The notes under the pieces are model-generated. The model saw only the letters and a program-made list of their open reading frames with translations, made no database searches and was not told where the DNA came from. The translations under genes and the position numbers were made by a program. A DNA stretch of 64,000 nucleotides from Rivibacter sp049446155 (GTDB taxonomy: Bacteria; Pseudomonadota; Gammaproteobacteria; Burkholderiales; Burkholderiaceae_C), in assembly GCF_049446155.1 (NCBI RefSeq), contig NZ_JBMSEE010000006.1, positions 253,290 to 317,289 of the forward strand, in the 5' to 3' direction. This document shows, in pieces, positions 7,725-15,176 of this stretch (positions are counted from its first letter, which is position 1; every line of letters starts with the position of its first letter).

Positions 7725-8720
7725 TCACGCCCCGACCGCTTGCGCGACGCGCTCGCCGCCGAGCAGAGCCGCGGCCGTGTCGGCGATGAGCCCCGCCGAC
7801 GGGACGCCCGCCTGTTCGAGCGCCCATGCCGCCGGCGCGGGCGCGTCGGGCCCGCCGAGCCGGCGCACCGGCGACCTGAGGCGGCCGTGGCACTGCTCGG
7901 CCACCTCGGCGGCGATCTCGGCGCCGATGCCGGCGAAGCGGTTGGCCTCGTGCACGACGACCAGCCGCCCGGTCTTGCGCACCGAGGCGATCACGCTCGC
8001 CATGTCCAGCGGCTTGATGCTGCGCAGGTCGATCACCTCGGCCGAGATGCCGGCCTCGCCGAGCTGCTGCGCCGCGGCCAGGCAATGGCCCACGGTCTTC
8101 GCGTAGCTCACCAGCGTGAGGTCGCGGCCCTCGCGCACGACCTTGGCGCGGCCCAGCGGCACCAGGTGCTCGGCGCTGTCGGGCACTTCGCCGTGCGCGA
8201 GGCCCAGCGCGAGGTCGGTGAAGAACAGCACCGGGTTGTCGTCGCGGATCGCGGCCTTGAGCAGGCCCTTCGCATCGGCAGGGTTCGACGGCATCGCGAT
8301 CTTCAGCCCCGGGCAGTGGGCGAACAGCGCCTCGAGGTTGTGATGATGCTGCGCGCCGACGCCCCAGCCGGCGCCGGTGCTGGCCAGCGCGACCATCGGG
8401 AACGCGAACTGGCCGCCCGAGAGGTAGCGCAGCTTGCCGGCGCTGTTGATCAGCTCGTCCATCGCCAGCGTCATGAAGGGCGCGTAGAGCAGGTCGATCA
8501 CCGGGCGCAGGCCGCTTGCCGCGGCGCCGACCGCGGTGCCGGCGATGATGCCTTCGGCCAGTGGCGTGTCGCGGATGCGCGTCGCATCGAAGCGCGGCGC
8601 GATGTCCTCCAGCCGGTGGCGAACGCCTTCGCCCATCACCAGCACGCGCGCGTCGCGCTGCATCTCCTCGGCCAGCGCTTGCGTGATCGCGGCCTGCATC
8701 GTCATCGAGGTGGTCGTCAT
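7725..8720 (-). CDS. Thiamine-diphosphate 2-oxoacid/acetoin dehydrogenase E1, beta subunit
   Basis: A 331-residue E1 beta subunit: it has the conserved MGEGV, RIRDTPLAEGIIAGTAVGAA, GLRPVIDLLYAPF, and the GAQHHHNLEALFAHCPGLKIAMPSNPADAKGLL segment, then the C-terminal transketolase domain with VIDLRSIKPLD. It forms a heterotetramer with E1 alpha encoded just upstream (28 bases apart). The start at 8720 is supported by AAGGAGATTCAG directly before it. No E2 lipoyl transferase or E3 gene is next to it, so the native complex partner is unclear. Acetoin dehydrogenase (AcoB) and branched-chain types are both possible. Confidence 0.88.
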   Translation of the reverse strand: MTTTSMTMQAAITQALAEEMQRDARVLVMGEGVRHRLEDIAPRFDATRIRDTPLAEGIIAGTAVGAAASGLRPVIDLLYAPFMTLAMDELINSAGKLRYLSGGQFAFPMVALASTGAGWGVGAQHHHNLEALFAHCPGLKIAMPSNPADAKGLLKAAIRDDNPVLFFTDLALGLAHGEVPDSAEHLVPLGRAKVVREGRDLTLVSYAKTVGHCLAAAQQLGEAGISAEVIDLRSIKPLDMASVIASVRKTGRLVVVHEANRFAGIGAEIAAEVAEQCHGRLRSPVRRLGGPDAPAPAAWALEQAGVPSAGLIADTAAALLGGERVAQAVGA

Positions 8721-8748
8721 CTGAATCTCCTTCGATCGGCCGGGCCGG

Positions 8749-9714
8749 TCATGCGTAGACATCGGTGGTGAGTTCGGCGAGGTCGGCGGCCGGTGCCGCC
8801 AGGGCCTGGGCCAGCGCTGCCTCCAGCACGTCGGCGACGCGCTGCTTCAGGCTCGCGAACTCGCCGTCGCCGAGCACGCGCTGCGCCACCAGCTGCGAGC
8901 GCAGGCGCTCGATCGGGTCGCGCGCCTTCCAGTGCGCGAGCTCGGCGGCGTCGACGTAGTGCTGGTCATCCGGGCCGTAGTGGCCGCGCAGGCGGTAGGT
9001 CGAGACCTCCAGGAAGTAGGGTCGGCCGGTCTCGCGGATGTGCGTGACCGCGCGTTGCGCTGCGTGCGAGACGGAGACGATGTCGTTTCCGTCGACGGTC
9101 AGGGTCTCGATCTGGTGCGAGGCGGCCCAGGCGGCGATGGTCTCGCCGGGCATCGTGACGCTGCGCGACACGAAGGCCTGCCACTGGTTGTTCTCGCACA
9201 CGAACAGCACCGGCAGGCGCCAGGTCGCGGCCAGGTTCAGCGCCTCGTGGAAACGCCCCTCGCAGGCCGCGCCGTCGCCGAAGAACACGCACACGATGCC
9301 GGGCTCGCCGAGCTGCTGCTTGGCCAGCGCGACGCCGGGTGCCATGGCCAGCTCGCCGCCGACGATGGTCGAGGTCAGCACCACGCCGAGCTCCTTGGCG
9401 CTGATGTGCAGCGAGCCGCTCTTGCCCTTGCAGTAGCCGCTGGCCTTGCCCAGCACCTCGGCGAACAGCCGCGCGGGGTCGGCGCCGCGCGCCAGCAGGT
9501 GGCCGGCGCTGCGGTGGTTGGTGAGGATGCGGTCATCGGGCCCAAGCGCGCGCACCACCCCCACGGCGCTGGCCTCCTGGCCGACGGAGGTGCAGGTGCC
9601 GGGCGCCTGGCCGGCGGCGAACAGGGTGGACAGGCGTTCCTCGTAGCCGCGGATCAGCAGCATGGCCTCGAGCAGGGCGAGCGACTCGTGGGCGTTCTTG
9701 GGGGCAATCGACAT
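8749..9714 (-). CDS. Thiamine-diphosphate 2-oxoacid/acetoin dehydrogenase E1, alpha subunit
   Basis: A 321-residue E1 alpha subunit that binds thiamine diphosphate. The ThDP motif runs from GDGAACEG to ENNQW (about residues 148-178), and the family blocks TSVGQEAS, TNHRSAGHLLARG, GKSGSLHI and YRLRGHYGPDD are present. The pattern is closest to acetoin dehydrogenase AcoA-type subunits, but E1 alpha families are hard to separate by eye. It is the first gene of a three-gene leftward unit with E1 beta and a small membrane protein. The upstream gap to ybaK (221 bases) holds a hairpin but no gene. Confidence 0.88.
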   Translation of the reverse strand: MSIAPKNAHESLALLEAMLLIRGYEERLSTLFAAGQAPGTCTSVGQEASAVGVVRALGPDDRILTNHRSAGHLLARGADPARLFAEVLGKASGYCKGKSGSLHISAKELGVVLTSTIVGGELAMAPGVALAKQQLGEPGIVCVFFGDGAACEGRFHEALNLAATWRLPVLFVCENNQWQAFVSRSVTMPGETIAAWAASHQIETLTVDGNDIVSVSHAAQRAVTHIRETGRPYFLEVSTYRLRGHYGPDDQHYVDAAELAHWKARDPIERLRSQLVAQRVLGDGEFASLKQRVADVLEAALAQALAAPAADLAELTTDVYA

Positions 9715-9827
9715 GGTCAGTCCTCAGCGTCAATCGGGTACCGGGGGACGCCCGGTCGCCGTTCGAGGCGGCGCCAAGCGTTGGACAGGACTGTAGGAAC
9801 CGTCTCGCCGCGGCGCATGAACCGAAG

Positions 9828-9861
9828 GAGCCATTGGCCCCGGCGAATCGGGCCATGGCTC
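9828..9861 (+). repeat. Stem-loop in the divergent region between E1 alpha and ybaK genes
   Basis: GAGCCATTGGCCC (9828-9840) pairs with GGGCCATGGCTC (9850-9861) with one bulged base and a nine-base loop. It lies between two divergent genes and is followed by a C/G-rich run rather than T residues. It may be a protein-binding or mRNA leader structure; I cannot assign a role. Confidence 0.35.
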
Positions 9862-9935
9862 CCCTCGCGGGGGGAGGGTGGCACTGCGCAAGCCGGTACA
9901 AGCCGGGCCGCCCCGCGGCGCGGCACACTGCGCCG

Positions 9936-10424
9936 ATGTCCAGGAAAGACCACGCCAGCGAGACCCCGGCGACCGCCTTGCTGCGGCGCGAGAAGGTGAC
10001 GTTCACGGAACACCTCTACGACTACGTCGACCGCGGCGGCACCGCGGAGTCGTCGCGCCAGCTCGGCGTGCCCGAGCACGAGGTGGTCAAGACGCTGGTG
10101 ATGCAAGACGAGGCGGCGCGGCCGCTGATCGTGCTGATGCACGGCGACCGCCACGTCAGCCTCAAGGCGCTGGCGCGCGAGATCGGCTGCAAGAAGGTCG
10201 AGCCCTGCGCGCCCGAAGTGGCGCAGCGCCACAGCGGCTTCCTGGTCGGCGGCACCTCGCCGTTCGGCACGCGCAAGGCGATGCCGGTCTACGTGGAGGC
10301 CTCAGTGCTCGAGCTGCCCAAGATCCTGATCAACGGCGGGCGGCGCGGCTACCTGGTCGGCATCGAGCCGGCCGTGCTGACGCAGCTGCTGCAGGCGCGG
10401 CCGGTGAACTGCGCGATGGCCTGA
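9936..10424 (+). CDS. ybaK: YbaK/EbsC-type aminoacyl-tRNA deacylase
   Basis: A 162-residue protein of the YbaK family, which removes wrongly attached cysteine from tRNA(Pro) (Cys-tRNA(Pro) deacylase). Family blocks are clear: DYVDRGGTAESSRQLG, EVVKTLVMQDE, KALAREIGCKKV, the catalytic-region GGTSPFGTRK, and VYVEASVLELPKILINGGRRGYLV. The start MSRKDHASET at 9936 gives the normal length; an upstream ATG at 9834 would add 34 arginine/proline-rich residues unlike the family. plsY follows 23 bases later. Confidence 0.9.
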   Translation: MSRKDHASETPATALLRREKVTFTEHLYDYVDRGGTAESSRQLGVPEHEVVKTLVMQDEAARPLIVLMHGDRHVSLKALAREIGCKKVEPCAPEVAQRHSGFLVGGTSPFGTRKAMPVYVEASVLELPKILINGGRRGYLVGIEPAVLTQLLQARPVNCAMA

Positions 10425-10447
10425 ATCGGGGCGGCACAATCCGGGCC

Positions 10448-11110
10448 ATGGATTTCCTGGCTCCCCTGCTGGCGGTGATCGCCGCCTACCTGATCGGATC
10501 GCTGTCGTTCGCGGTCATCGTCAGCCGCGCGTTTGGCCTCGCCGACCCGCGCAGCTACGGCTCCAAGAACCCGGGCGCGACCAACGTGCTGCGCTCGGGC
10601 CACAAGCACGCCGCGCTTCTCACGCTGGCCTTCGACGCGCTCAAGGGCTACCTGCCGGTGCTGCTGGTGCTGCTGTTCGGCGAGCGCTTCGGGCTGGGCG
10701 AGGGCACGGCCGCGGCGGTCGGGCTGGCGGCCTTCGTCGGCCACCTGTGGCCGGTGTTCTTCCGCTTCCAGGGCGGCAAGGGCGTGGCCACCGCCGCCGG
10801 GGTGCTGTTCGCGTTCAACCCCTGGCTGGGCCTGGCCACGCTGGCAAGCTTTGCGATCGTGGTGGCGTTCTCGCGCTACGTTTCGCTGGGCTCGATGGTT
10901 GCCGCGGCTTTCGCGCCCTTCTACCAGTTGCTGATCTGGGGCGGCGGCGCGATCGCGCTGGCCACCGGCGCGATGGGGCTGCTGCTGATCTGGCGCCACC
11001 AGGCCAACATCCGCAAGCTCTTGGCCGGCACCGAGAGCAAGCTCGGCCAGAAGGCGGCGCCGGGCGACGCCACCCCCCACAAGGCGGCGGGCAAGCCTCA
11101 CCATCGCTGA
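10448..11110 (+). CDS. plsY: Acyl-phosphate:glycerol-3-phosphate acyltransferase PlsY
   Basis: A 220-residue inner-membrane enzyme that transfers an acyl chain from acyl-phosphate to glycerol-3-phosphate, the first committed step of phospholipid synthesis. The three PlsY motifs are visible: GSKNPGATNVLR (about 38-49), GHLWPVFFRFQGGKGVATAAG (about 98-118) and RHQANIRKLLAGTESKLG (about 183-200). Hydrophobic segments match the usual multi-span topology. The C-terminal 20 residues are a hydrophilic extension beyond the core. It lies in a rightward run with ybaK, ridA, a glutaredoxin and a GDSL lipase. Confidence 0.96.
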   Translation: MDFLAPLLAVIAAYLIGSLSFAVIVSRAFGLADPRSYGSKNPGATNVLRSGHKHAALLTLAFDALKGYLPVLLVLLFGERFGLGEGTAAAVGLAAFVGHLWPVFFRFQGGKGVATAAGVLFAFNPWLGLATLASFAIVVAFSRYVSLGSMVAAAFAPFYQLLIWGGGAIALATGAMGLLLIWRHQANIRKLLAGTESKLGQKAAPGDATPHKAAGKPHHR

Positions 11111-11158
11111 ACTTTGCCGGCCGCGACGATTCGTTCACTTCACCACTCGACTGACACC

Positions 11159-11512
11159 ATGAGCTCTTCGATCCAGCGCTTCGACGTCGGCGCGCGACTG
11201 TCCGAGATGGCCGTGCACAACGGCACCGTCTACCTCGCCGGCCAGGTGGCCGGCGACGACAGCAAGGACATCCGCGGCCAGACCCAGGAGGTGCTCGCCG
11301 CGATCGACGCGCTGCTCGCGCGCGCCGGCACCGACAAGTCGCGCCTGCTGATGGTGCAGATCTTCATCAAGGACCTGGCCGACTTCCCGGCCATGAACGA
11401 GGTCTGGGAAGCCTGGCTGCCGGCCGGCGCCGCGCCGCCGCGCGCGACCGTGCAGGCCAACCTCGCCAAGCCGGGCTGGCGCGTCGAGATGGTGGTCACC
11501 GCGGCGCTGTGA
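11159..11512 (+). CDS. ridA: RidA family enamine/imine deaminase
   Basis: A 117-residue member of the YjgF/YER057c/UK114 family, which hydrolyses reactive enamine/imine intermediates formed by PLP enzymes. The motifs TVYLAGQVAGD, IDALLARAGTDKSRLLMVQIFIKDL split over residues 45-75, and PPRATVQANLA are present; the arginine of PPRAT is the usual carboxylate-binding residue. Start MSSSIQRFDVG at 11159 gives family-like length. It is 48 bases after plsY on the same strand. Confidence 0.9.
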   Translation: MSSSIQRFDVGARLSEMAVHNGTVYLAGQVAGDDSKDIRGQTQEVLAAIDALLARAGTDKSRLLMVQIFIKDLADFPAMNEVWEAWLPAGAAPPRATVQANLAKPGWRVEMVVTAAL

Positions 11513-11543
11513 ATTCAGGCGGCGCGCGGCAAGGAGACAGCCC

Positions 11544-11939
11544 ATGAGTACGTTCTTCTCCCGCCACCGCCGCGCGCTGCAGTGGGCCATCGCGGCCGTG
11601 CTGCTGCTCGTGGGCGCCACCGCCTATGGCCTGTGGCAGGCGAGCGGCCGGCCCCACGACCTCGGCCGCGAGGCCGCGGCCCATGCGCAGCCGGGCGACA
11701 TCTACGTCTACTCGGCCACGACCTGCGGCACCTGCCGCAAGGCCAAGCTGTGGATGACGTACCACGGCATCCCTTATGAGTCCTGCGAGATCGACCGCGA
11801 TGCCGACTGCCGTCGACGTTTCGACGCGCTGGGCGGCATCGGCACGCCGACCATGGTGGTGCGCGGCCAGACCCTGACCGGCTTTCGCACCGAGCTGATC
11901 GCCGAGCTCGTGGCCCGGCCGCGCGTCGCCTCGCGCTGA
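11544..11939 (+). CDS. Membrane-anchored glutaredoxin-like protein
   Basis: A 131-residue protein with an N-terminal membrane anchor (about residues 12-30, LQWAIAAVLLLVGATAYGLW) and a glutaredoxin/thioredoxin-like domain with redox motif TCGTCRKAK (CGTC), then IDRDADCRRRFDALGGIGTPTMVVRGQTLTGF, where the cis-Pro is in GTPTMV. The domain probably faces the periplasm. AAGGAGACAGCCC stands before the ATG. It sits between ridA and a GDSL lipoprotein; partner unknown. Confidence 0.8.
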   Translation: MSTFFSRHRRALQWAIAAVLLLVGATAYGLWQASGRPHDLGREAAAHAQPGDIYVYSATTCGTCRKAKLWMTYHGIPYESCEIDRDADCRRRFDALGGIGTPTMVVRGQTLTGFRTELIAELVARPRVASR

Positions 11940-11942
11940 ACG

Positions 11943-12578
11943 ATGCATCGCCGGCAGCTGCTGCTGAGCGCCGCGGCCGGGCTCGCGCTGGCCGCCTGCA
12001 AGCCGGTTCCGCGCGACCCGCGACAGCCGCCCCTGCCGCGCACCGCGCGCGTGCTGGCGCTGGGCGACAGCCTGACCGCCGGCGTCGGCGCCGACGCGGC
12101 GGCCGCCTGGCCGGCGGTGCTGGCCTCGCTGACCGGCTGGGAACTCGTCAACGAGGGCCGCAGCGGCGACACCACGGCCGGCGGCCTCGAGCGCTTGCGC
12201 GAGTTGCTCGCCGGCGCGCGTTTCGACGCCGTGATCGTCGGCCTTGGCGGCAACGACATGCTGCGTCGCCTGCCCGAACGCGACACGATCGCCAACCTCG
12301 AGACCCTGGCCGCGGCCGCCAAGGCGCACACCGCGCACACCGCGCTGATCGCGACGCCGCGACCGACGCTCGCCGGGCGCCTGGTCGGCTCGCTGTCGGA
12401 TGCCGAGTTCTACGCGGAGGTGGCCGAGCGCAGCGGCGTCGCGCTGATCCCGGGCGCGTATGCCGAGGTCCTGTCCAGGCCCGAGCTGCGTTCCGACGAG
12501 ATCCACGCCAACGCGGCGGGCTACGCGCAGGTGGCACGCGCGATCCACGCGCGGCTGGCGAAGCTGGGCTGGGTCTAG
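11943..12578 (+). CDS. GDSL-type arylesterase/lysophospholipase lipoprotein (TesA-like)
   Basis: A 211-residue SGNH hydrolase. The four blocks are present: GDSLTAG (catalytic Ser), GRSGDTT (Gly), GGND (Asn) and DEIHAN (Asp/His). The N-terminus MHRRQLLLSAAAGLALAACKP is a lipoprotein signal with lipobox LAAC, so it is likely lipid-anchored in the periplasm, unlike soluble E. coli TesA. Its start is three bases after the stop of the glutaredoxin gene, so the two are co-expressed. Substrate is not readable; short acyl esters or lysophospholipids are typical. Confidence 0.9.
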   Translation: MHRRQLLLSAAAGLALAACKPVPRDPRQPPLPRTARVLALGDSLTAGVGADAAAAWPAVLASLTGWELVNEGRSGDTTAGGLERLRELLAGARFDAVIVGLGGNDMLRRLPERDTIANLETLAAAAKAHTAHTALIATPRPTLAGRLVGSLSDAEFYAEVAERSGVALIPGAYAEVLSRPELRSDEIHANAAGYAQVARAIHARLAKLGWV

Positions 12579-12602
12579 GCGTCTGCGCGCAGACTCCTAG
12601 CG
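12577..12602 (+). terminator. Stem-loop between convergent genes
   Basis: Nested palindrome: CTAGG (12577-12581) and CCTAG (12598-12602) flank an inner TCTGCGCGCAGA. It overlaps the stop of the GDSL gene and lies four bases from the end of the convergent yciO-like gene. No T-tract, so a weak or Rho-aided bidirectional terminator. Confidence 0.45.
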
Positions 12603-12606
12603 CCCG

Positions 12607-13236
12607 CTATTCGAGGCCGAGCAGCGCAGGGTTGCCGCGCCCGCGCCGCACCAGCACCGGCTGCTCGCTGTCGGTGAGGTCCACCACCGTGGTCGGCTGG
12701 CGCGGGCAGGCGCCGGCGCAGACCACGGCCTGGATCTGCTTCTCGAAGCGCGCGCGGATCTCGCGCGAGTCGTTCAGCGGCTCGGTCTCGCCGGGTGGGA
12801 TCAGCGTGGTGCCCAGCAGCGGCTCGCCGAAGGTCTCGAGCAGCGACTGCGTGACCAGATGGTCGGGCACGCGCAGGCCCACGGTGCGGCGCGACGGATG
12901 GCTGACGCGGCGCGGCACTTCCTTGGTCGCTTCGAGCAGGAAGGTGAAGGGTCCCGGCGTCGCGGCCTTGAGCCAGCGGTACTGGCGGTTGTCGACGCGC
13001 GCATAGCTCGCGAGCTCGCTGAGGTCGCGGCACAGCAGCGTCAGGTGGTGCTTGTCGTCGACGCCGCGGATGCGCCGCAGCTGCTCGGCCGCGGCCTTGT
13101 CGTCGAGGTGGCACACCAGCGCGTAGCTGGAGTCGGTGGGGATCGCCGCGATGCCGCCGGCATGCAGGATCTGCGCGGCCTGCTTCAGCAGCCGGCCCTG
13201 CGGGTTGTCGGGGTGGACCTCGAAGAACTGGGCCAT
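12607..13236 (-). CDS. L-threonylcarbamoyladenylate synthase family protein (YciO type)
   Basis: A 209-residue protein of the TsaC/Sua5/YciO family. The conserved N-terminal block IAAIPTDSSYALVCHLDD, the K/R-rich nucleotide site RGVDDKHHLTLLCRDLSEL and the TPGPFTFLLEATKEVPRR block are present. TsaC members make the threonylcarbamoyl-AMP used for t6A in tRNA; YciO paralogues have uncertain activity. The PHP phosphatase gene two genes upstream makes a cluster like E. coli rnm(trpH)-yciO, which favours the YciO branch. Confidence 0.85.
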   Translation of the reverse strand: MAQFFEVHPDNPQGRLLKQAAQILHAGGIAAIPTDSSYALVCHLDDKAAAEQLRRIRGVDDKHHLTLLCRDLSELASYARVDNRQYRWLKAATPGPFTFLLEATKEVPRRVSHPSRRTVGLRVPDHLVTQSLLETFGEPLLGTTLIPPGETEPLNDSREIRARFEKQIQAVVCAGACPRQPTTVVDLTDSEQPVLVRRGRGNPALLGLE

Positions 13237-13245
13237 CGCCCGATG

Positions 13246-14163
13246 CTATTCGGTGGTGGCCGTGTTCGCATTGGCACAAGCCGCCGAAACCGACGCTTCG
13301 CGGAAATTCAGCCACACCGCCGCGGCGCCGCAGGCCGCGACGACCGCCATGCCGACGAAGGCAATGCCGTCGGGCACGTGGCCGAAGGCGATCCAGCCGG
13401 TGAAGCTGGCAAACGCGATCTGCGCATAGGTGAAGGGCATCAGCACCGCCATCGGCGCGCGTGCGACCGCGAGGATGAACAGCAGGTGACCGGCCGTGCC
13501 CATGAAGCCGGCGAGCACGATCAGCGCCCAGGTCGCCGCGCCGGCTTCGGCCAGCGGCTGCGCCACCGGCACCGGCGCGAGCCACAGCGCCAGGCTCGCG
13601 ATCGCGGTGCCGACCCCGCCGGTGTAGAAATGCGTCGTCAGCGGATGCTCCAGCCCCGACATGCGGCGCGTGAGCAGCTGGTAGGCCGCGTAGACGAAGG
13701 CCATCGCCAGCGGGATCAGCGCATACCAGCCGAACAGGCCCGAGCCGGGGCGGATCACGATCAGCGCGCCGACAAAGCCGCCGGCGATCAGCGCCAGGCG
13801 CCGCCGCGAGACGTGCTCGTGCAGGAACAGCGCGGCGAGCACGGTCGTGATCACCGGCGTGAGCATGCCCACCGCGGTGTACTCCGCCACCGGCATGAAC
13901 TGGATGCCCCAGAACAGCAGCGCGCTGGTCACCAGCAGCAGCGTGCCGCGCAGCGCCTGAAAGCGCGGGTGCGCGGTGCGAAACAGGTTGCCGCGCCCGC
14001 TCGCCGCGCGCAGACCCAGCCACAGCGTCATCGCCAACGCCTGGAACGCGTAGCGCACCCACAGCACCAGCAGCACCGGCAGCACCTGGCCGAGCTTCTT
14101 CGCGGTGGTGTCCAGCGTCGCGAAGCACAGGCCCATCGCGAGGATGAGCGCGATGCCCGCCAC
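13246..14163 (-). CDS. EamA/DMT-family drug/metabolite transporter
   Basis: About 305 residues with ten hydrophobic helices in two EamA repeats (GIALILAMGLCFATLDTTAK opens the first). Such proteins export amino acids or small metabolites. The start is uncertain: GTG at 14163 begins directly before helix 1, while TTG at 14205 would overlap the stop of the upstream PHP gene (TTGA) and add 14 residues. Either way it is tightly spaced between the PHP phosphatase and the YciO-like gene. The last 20 residues are Ala/Asn/Thr-rich and non-membrane. Confidence 0.85.
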   Translation of the reverse strand: MAGIALILAMGLCFATLDTTAKKLGQVLPVLLVLWVRYAFQALAMTLWLGLRAASGRGNLFRTAHPRFQALRGTLLLVTSALLFWGIQFMPVAEYTAVGMLTPVITTVLAALFLHEHVSRRRLALIAGGFVGALIVIRPGSGLFGWYALIPLAMAFVYAAYQLLTRRMSGLEHPLTTHFYTGGVGTAIASLALWLAPVPVAQPLAEAGAATWALIVLAGFMGTAGHLLFILAVARAPMAVLMPFTYAQIAFASFTGWIAFGHVPDGIAFVGMAVVAACGAAAVWLNFREASVSAACANANTATTE

Positions 14164-14201
14164 CGGATGCTCGACCTGCCCGCCCGGACGCGCGGGCGAG
14201 C

Positions 14202-15062
14202 TCAAGCGCCGACCACCCGGTCTTCGAGAGCGGCCCAGACCGGCGTGAGGTCTGCGGGCAGCGAGGGCAGGGCGCCGAGGTCGGTGCGGCTTTCGTCGGG
14301 CGCGTGGAAATCCGAGCCGCGCGAGGCCAGCAGGCCGAACTCGCGCGCCATGGCGGCGTACTTGAGCTGCTCGGCATCGTTGTGGCTGGAGGTCACGACC
14401 TCGACGCCGCGCCCGCCGTGGGCGACGAACTCGCTGAACAGCGCGTACTCCTCGGTGGGCGTGAACCGGTAGCGCGCCGGATGCGCGATCACCGCGATGC
14501 CGCCGGCGCCGGTGATCCAGCGCACCGCGTCGGCGAGCGCGGCCCAGCGGTGCGCAACGAAGCCGGGCTTGCCCTCGGTGAGGTAGCGGCGGAACACGCT
14601 CGCGGTGTCCGGGCAGCAGCCGGTCTCGACCAGATAGCGCGCGAAGTGCGTGCGCGAGATCAGCTCCGGGTTGCCGACGTACCGCAGCGCGCCCTCGTAG
14701 GCATCGGGGATGCCGGCCTGCGCGAGTTGAGCGGCCATCTCGCGCGCGCGCCGCTCGCGCCCGCCGCGCGTCGCGGCCAGGCCCTCGGCGAGCGCGGCGT
14801 CGTCGATGTCGAAGCCCAGGCCGACGATGTGCACCGTCTCGCCGGCGAAGCTGACCGAGATCTCGCAGCCGCTGAGCCACGGCAGGCCCAGCGCGCGCGC
14901 GGCATCGCGGGCGCGCGCCAGACCGCCGAGTTCGTCATGGTCGGTCAGCGCCCACAGCTCGACGCCGTTGGCATGCGCGCGCGTGGCCAGGGCCTCGGGC
15001 GAAAGCGTGCCGTCGGAGACGTCGGAGTGGCAGTGCAGGTCTGCGTTGAGTGGGGCGGGCAT
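14202..15062 (-). CDS. rnm: PHP-domain 3',5'-nucleoside bisphosphate phosphatase / RNase AM
   Basis: A 286-residue PHP-family metal phosphoesterase. Metal-binding motifs are in order: DLHCHSDVSDG, LTDHDELGG, the Glu in GCEISV, IAHPARY, and the final SDFH in RGSDFHAPDESRTDLG. This matches YciV (RnaseAM/TrpH), which clears 3',5'-bisphosphonucleotides and trims 5' ends of rRNA. Its linkage to a YciO-like gene in the same operon repeats the E. coli arrangement and supports the call. Confidence 0.9.
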   Translation of the reverse strand: MPAPLNADLHCHSDVSDGTLSPEALATRAHANGVELWALTDHDELGGLARARDAARALGLPWLSGCEISVSFAGETVHIVGLGFDIDDAALAEGLAATRGGRERRAREMAAQLAQAGIPDAYEGALRYVGNPELISRTHFARYLVETGCCPDTASVFRRYLTEGKPGFVAHRWAALADAVRWITGAGGIAVIAHPARYRFTPTEEYALFSEFVAHGGRGVEVVTSSHNDAEQLKYAAMAREFGLLASRGSDFHAPDESRTDLGALPSLPADLTPVWAALEDRVVGA

Positions 15063-15121
15063 CTGGAGGCCATTCTAGGAAGCGGCCATCCCCGCGTCGG
15101 TCGCGCGGGTGACGGGCCTTC

Positions 15122-15153
15122 AGCCCGGACCTCCCCCGCACGCGGGAGAGCGG
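15122..15153 (-). repeat. GC-rich stem between kinase and PHP genes
   Basis: The 114 bases from 15063 to 15176 hold no gene. They carry a short palindrome (CTCCCCCGCACGCGGGAGAG region) followed by C/G-rich runs. It lies just after the stop of the leftward histidine kinase gene and may act as a terminator, but there is no T-tract. Confidence 0.35.
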
Positions 15154-15176
15154 GTGGGTCGGCTCCCTCGCCCTCG

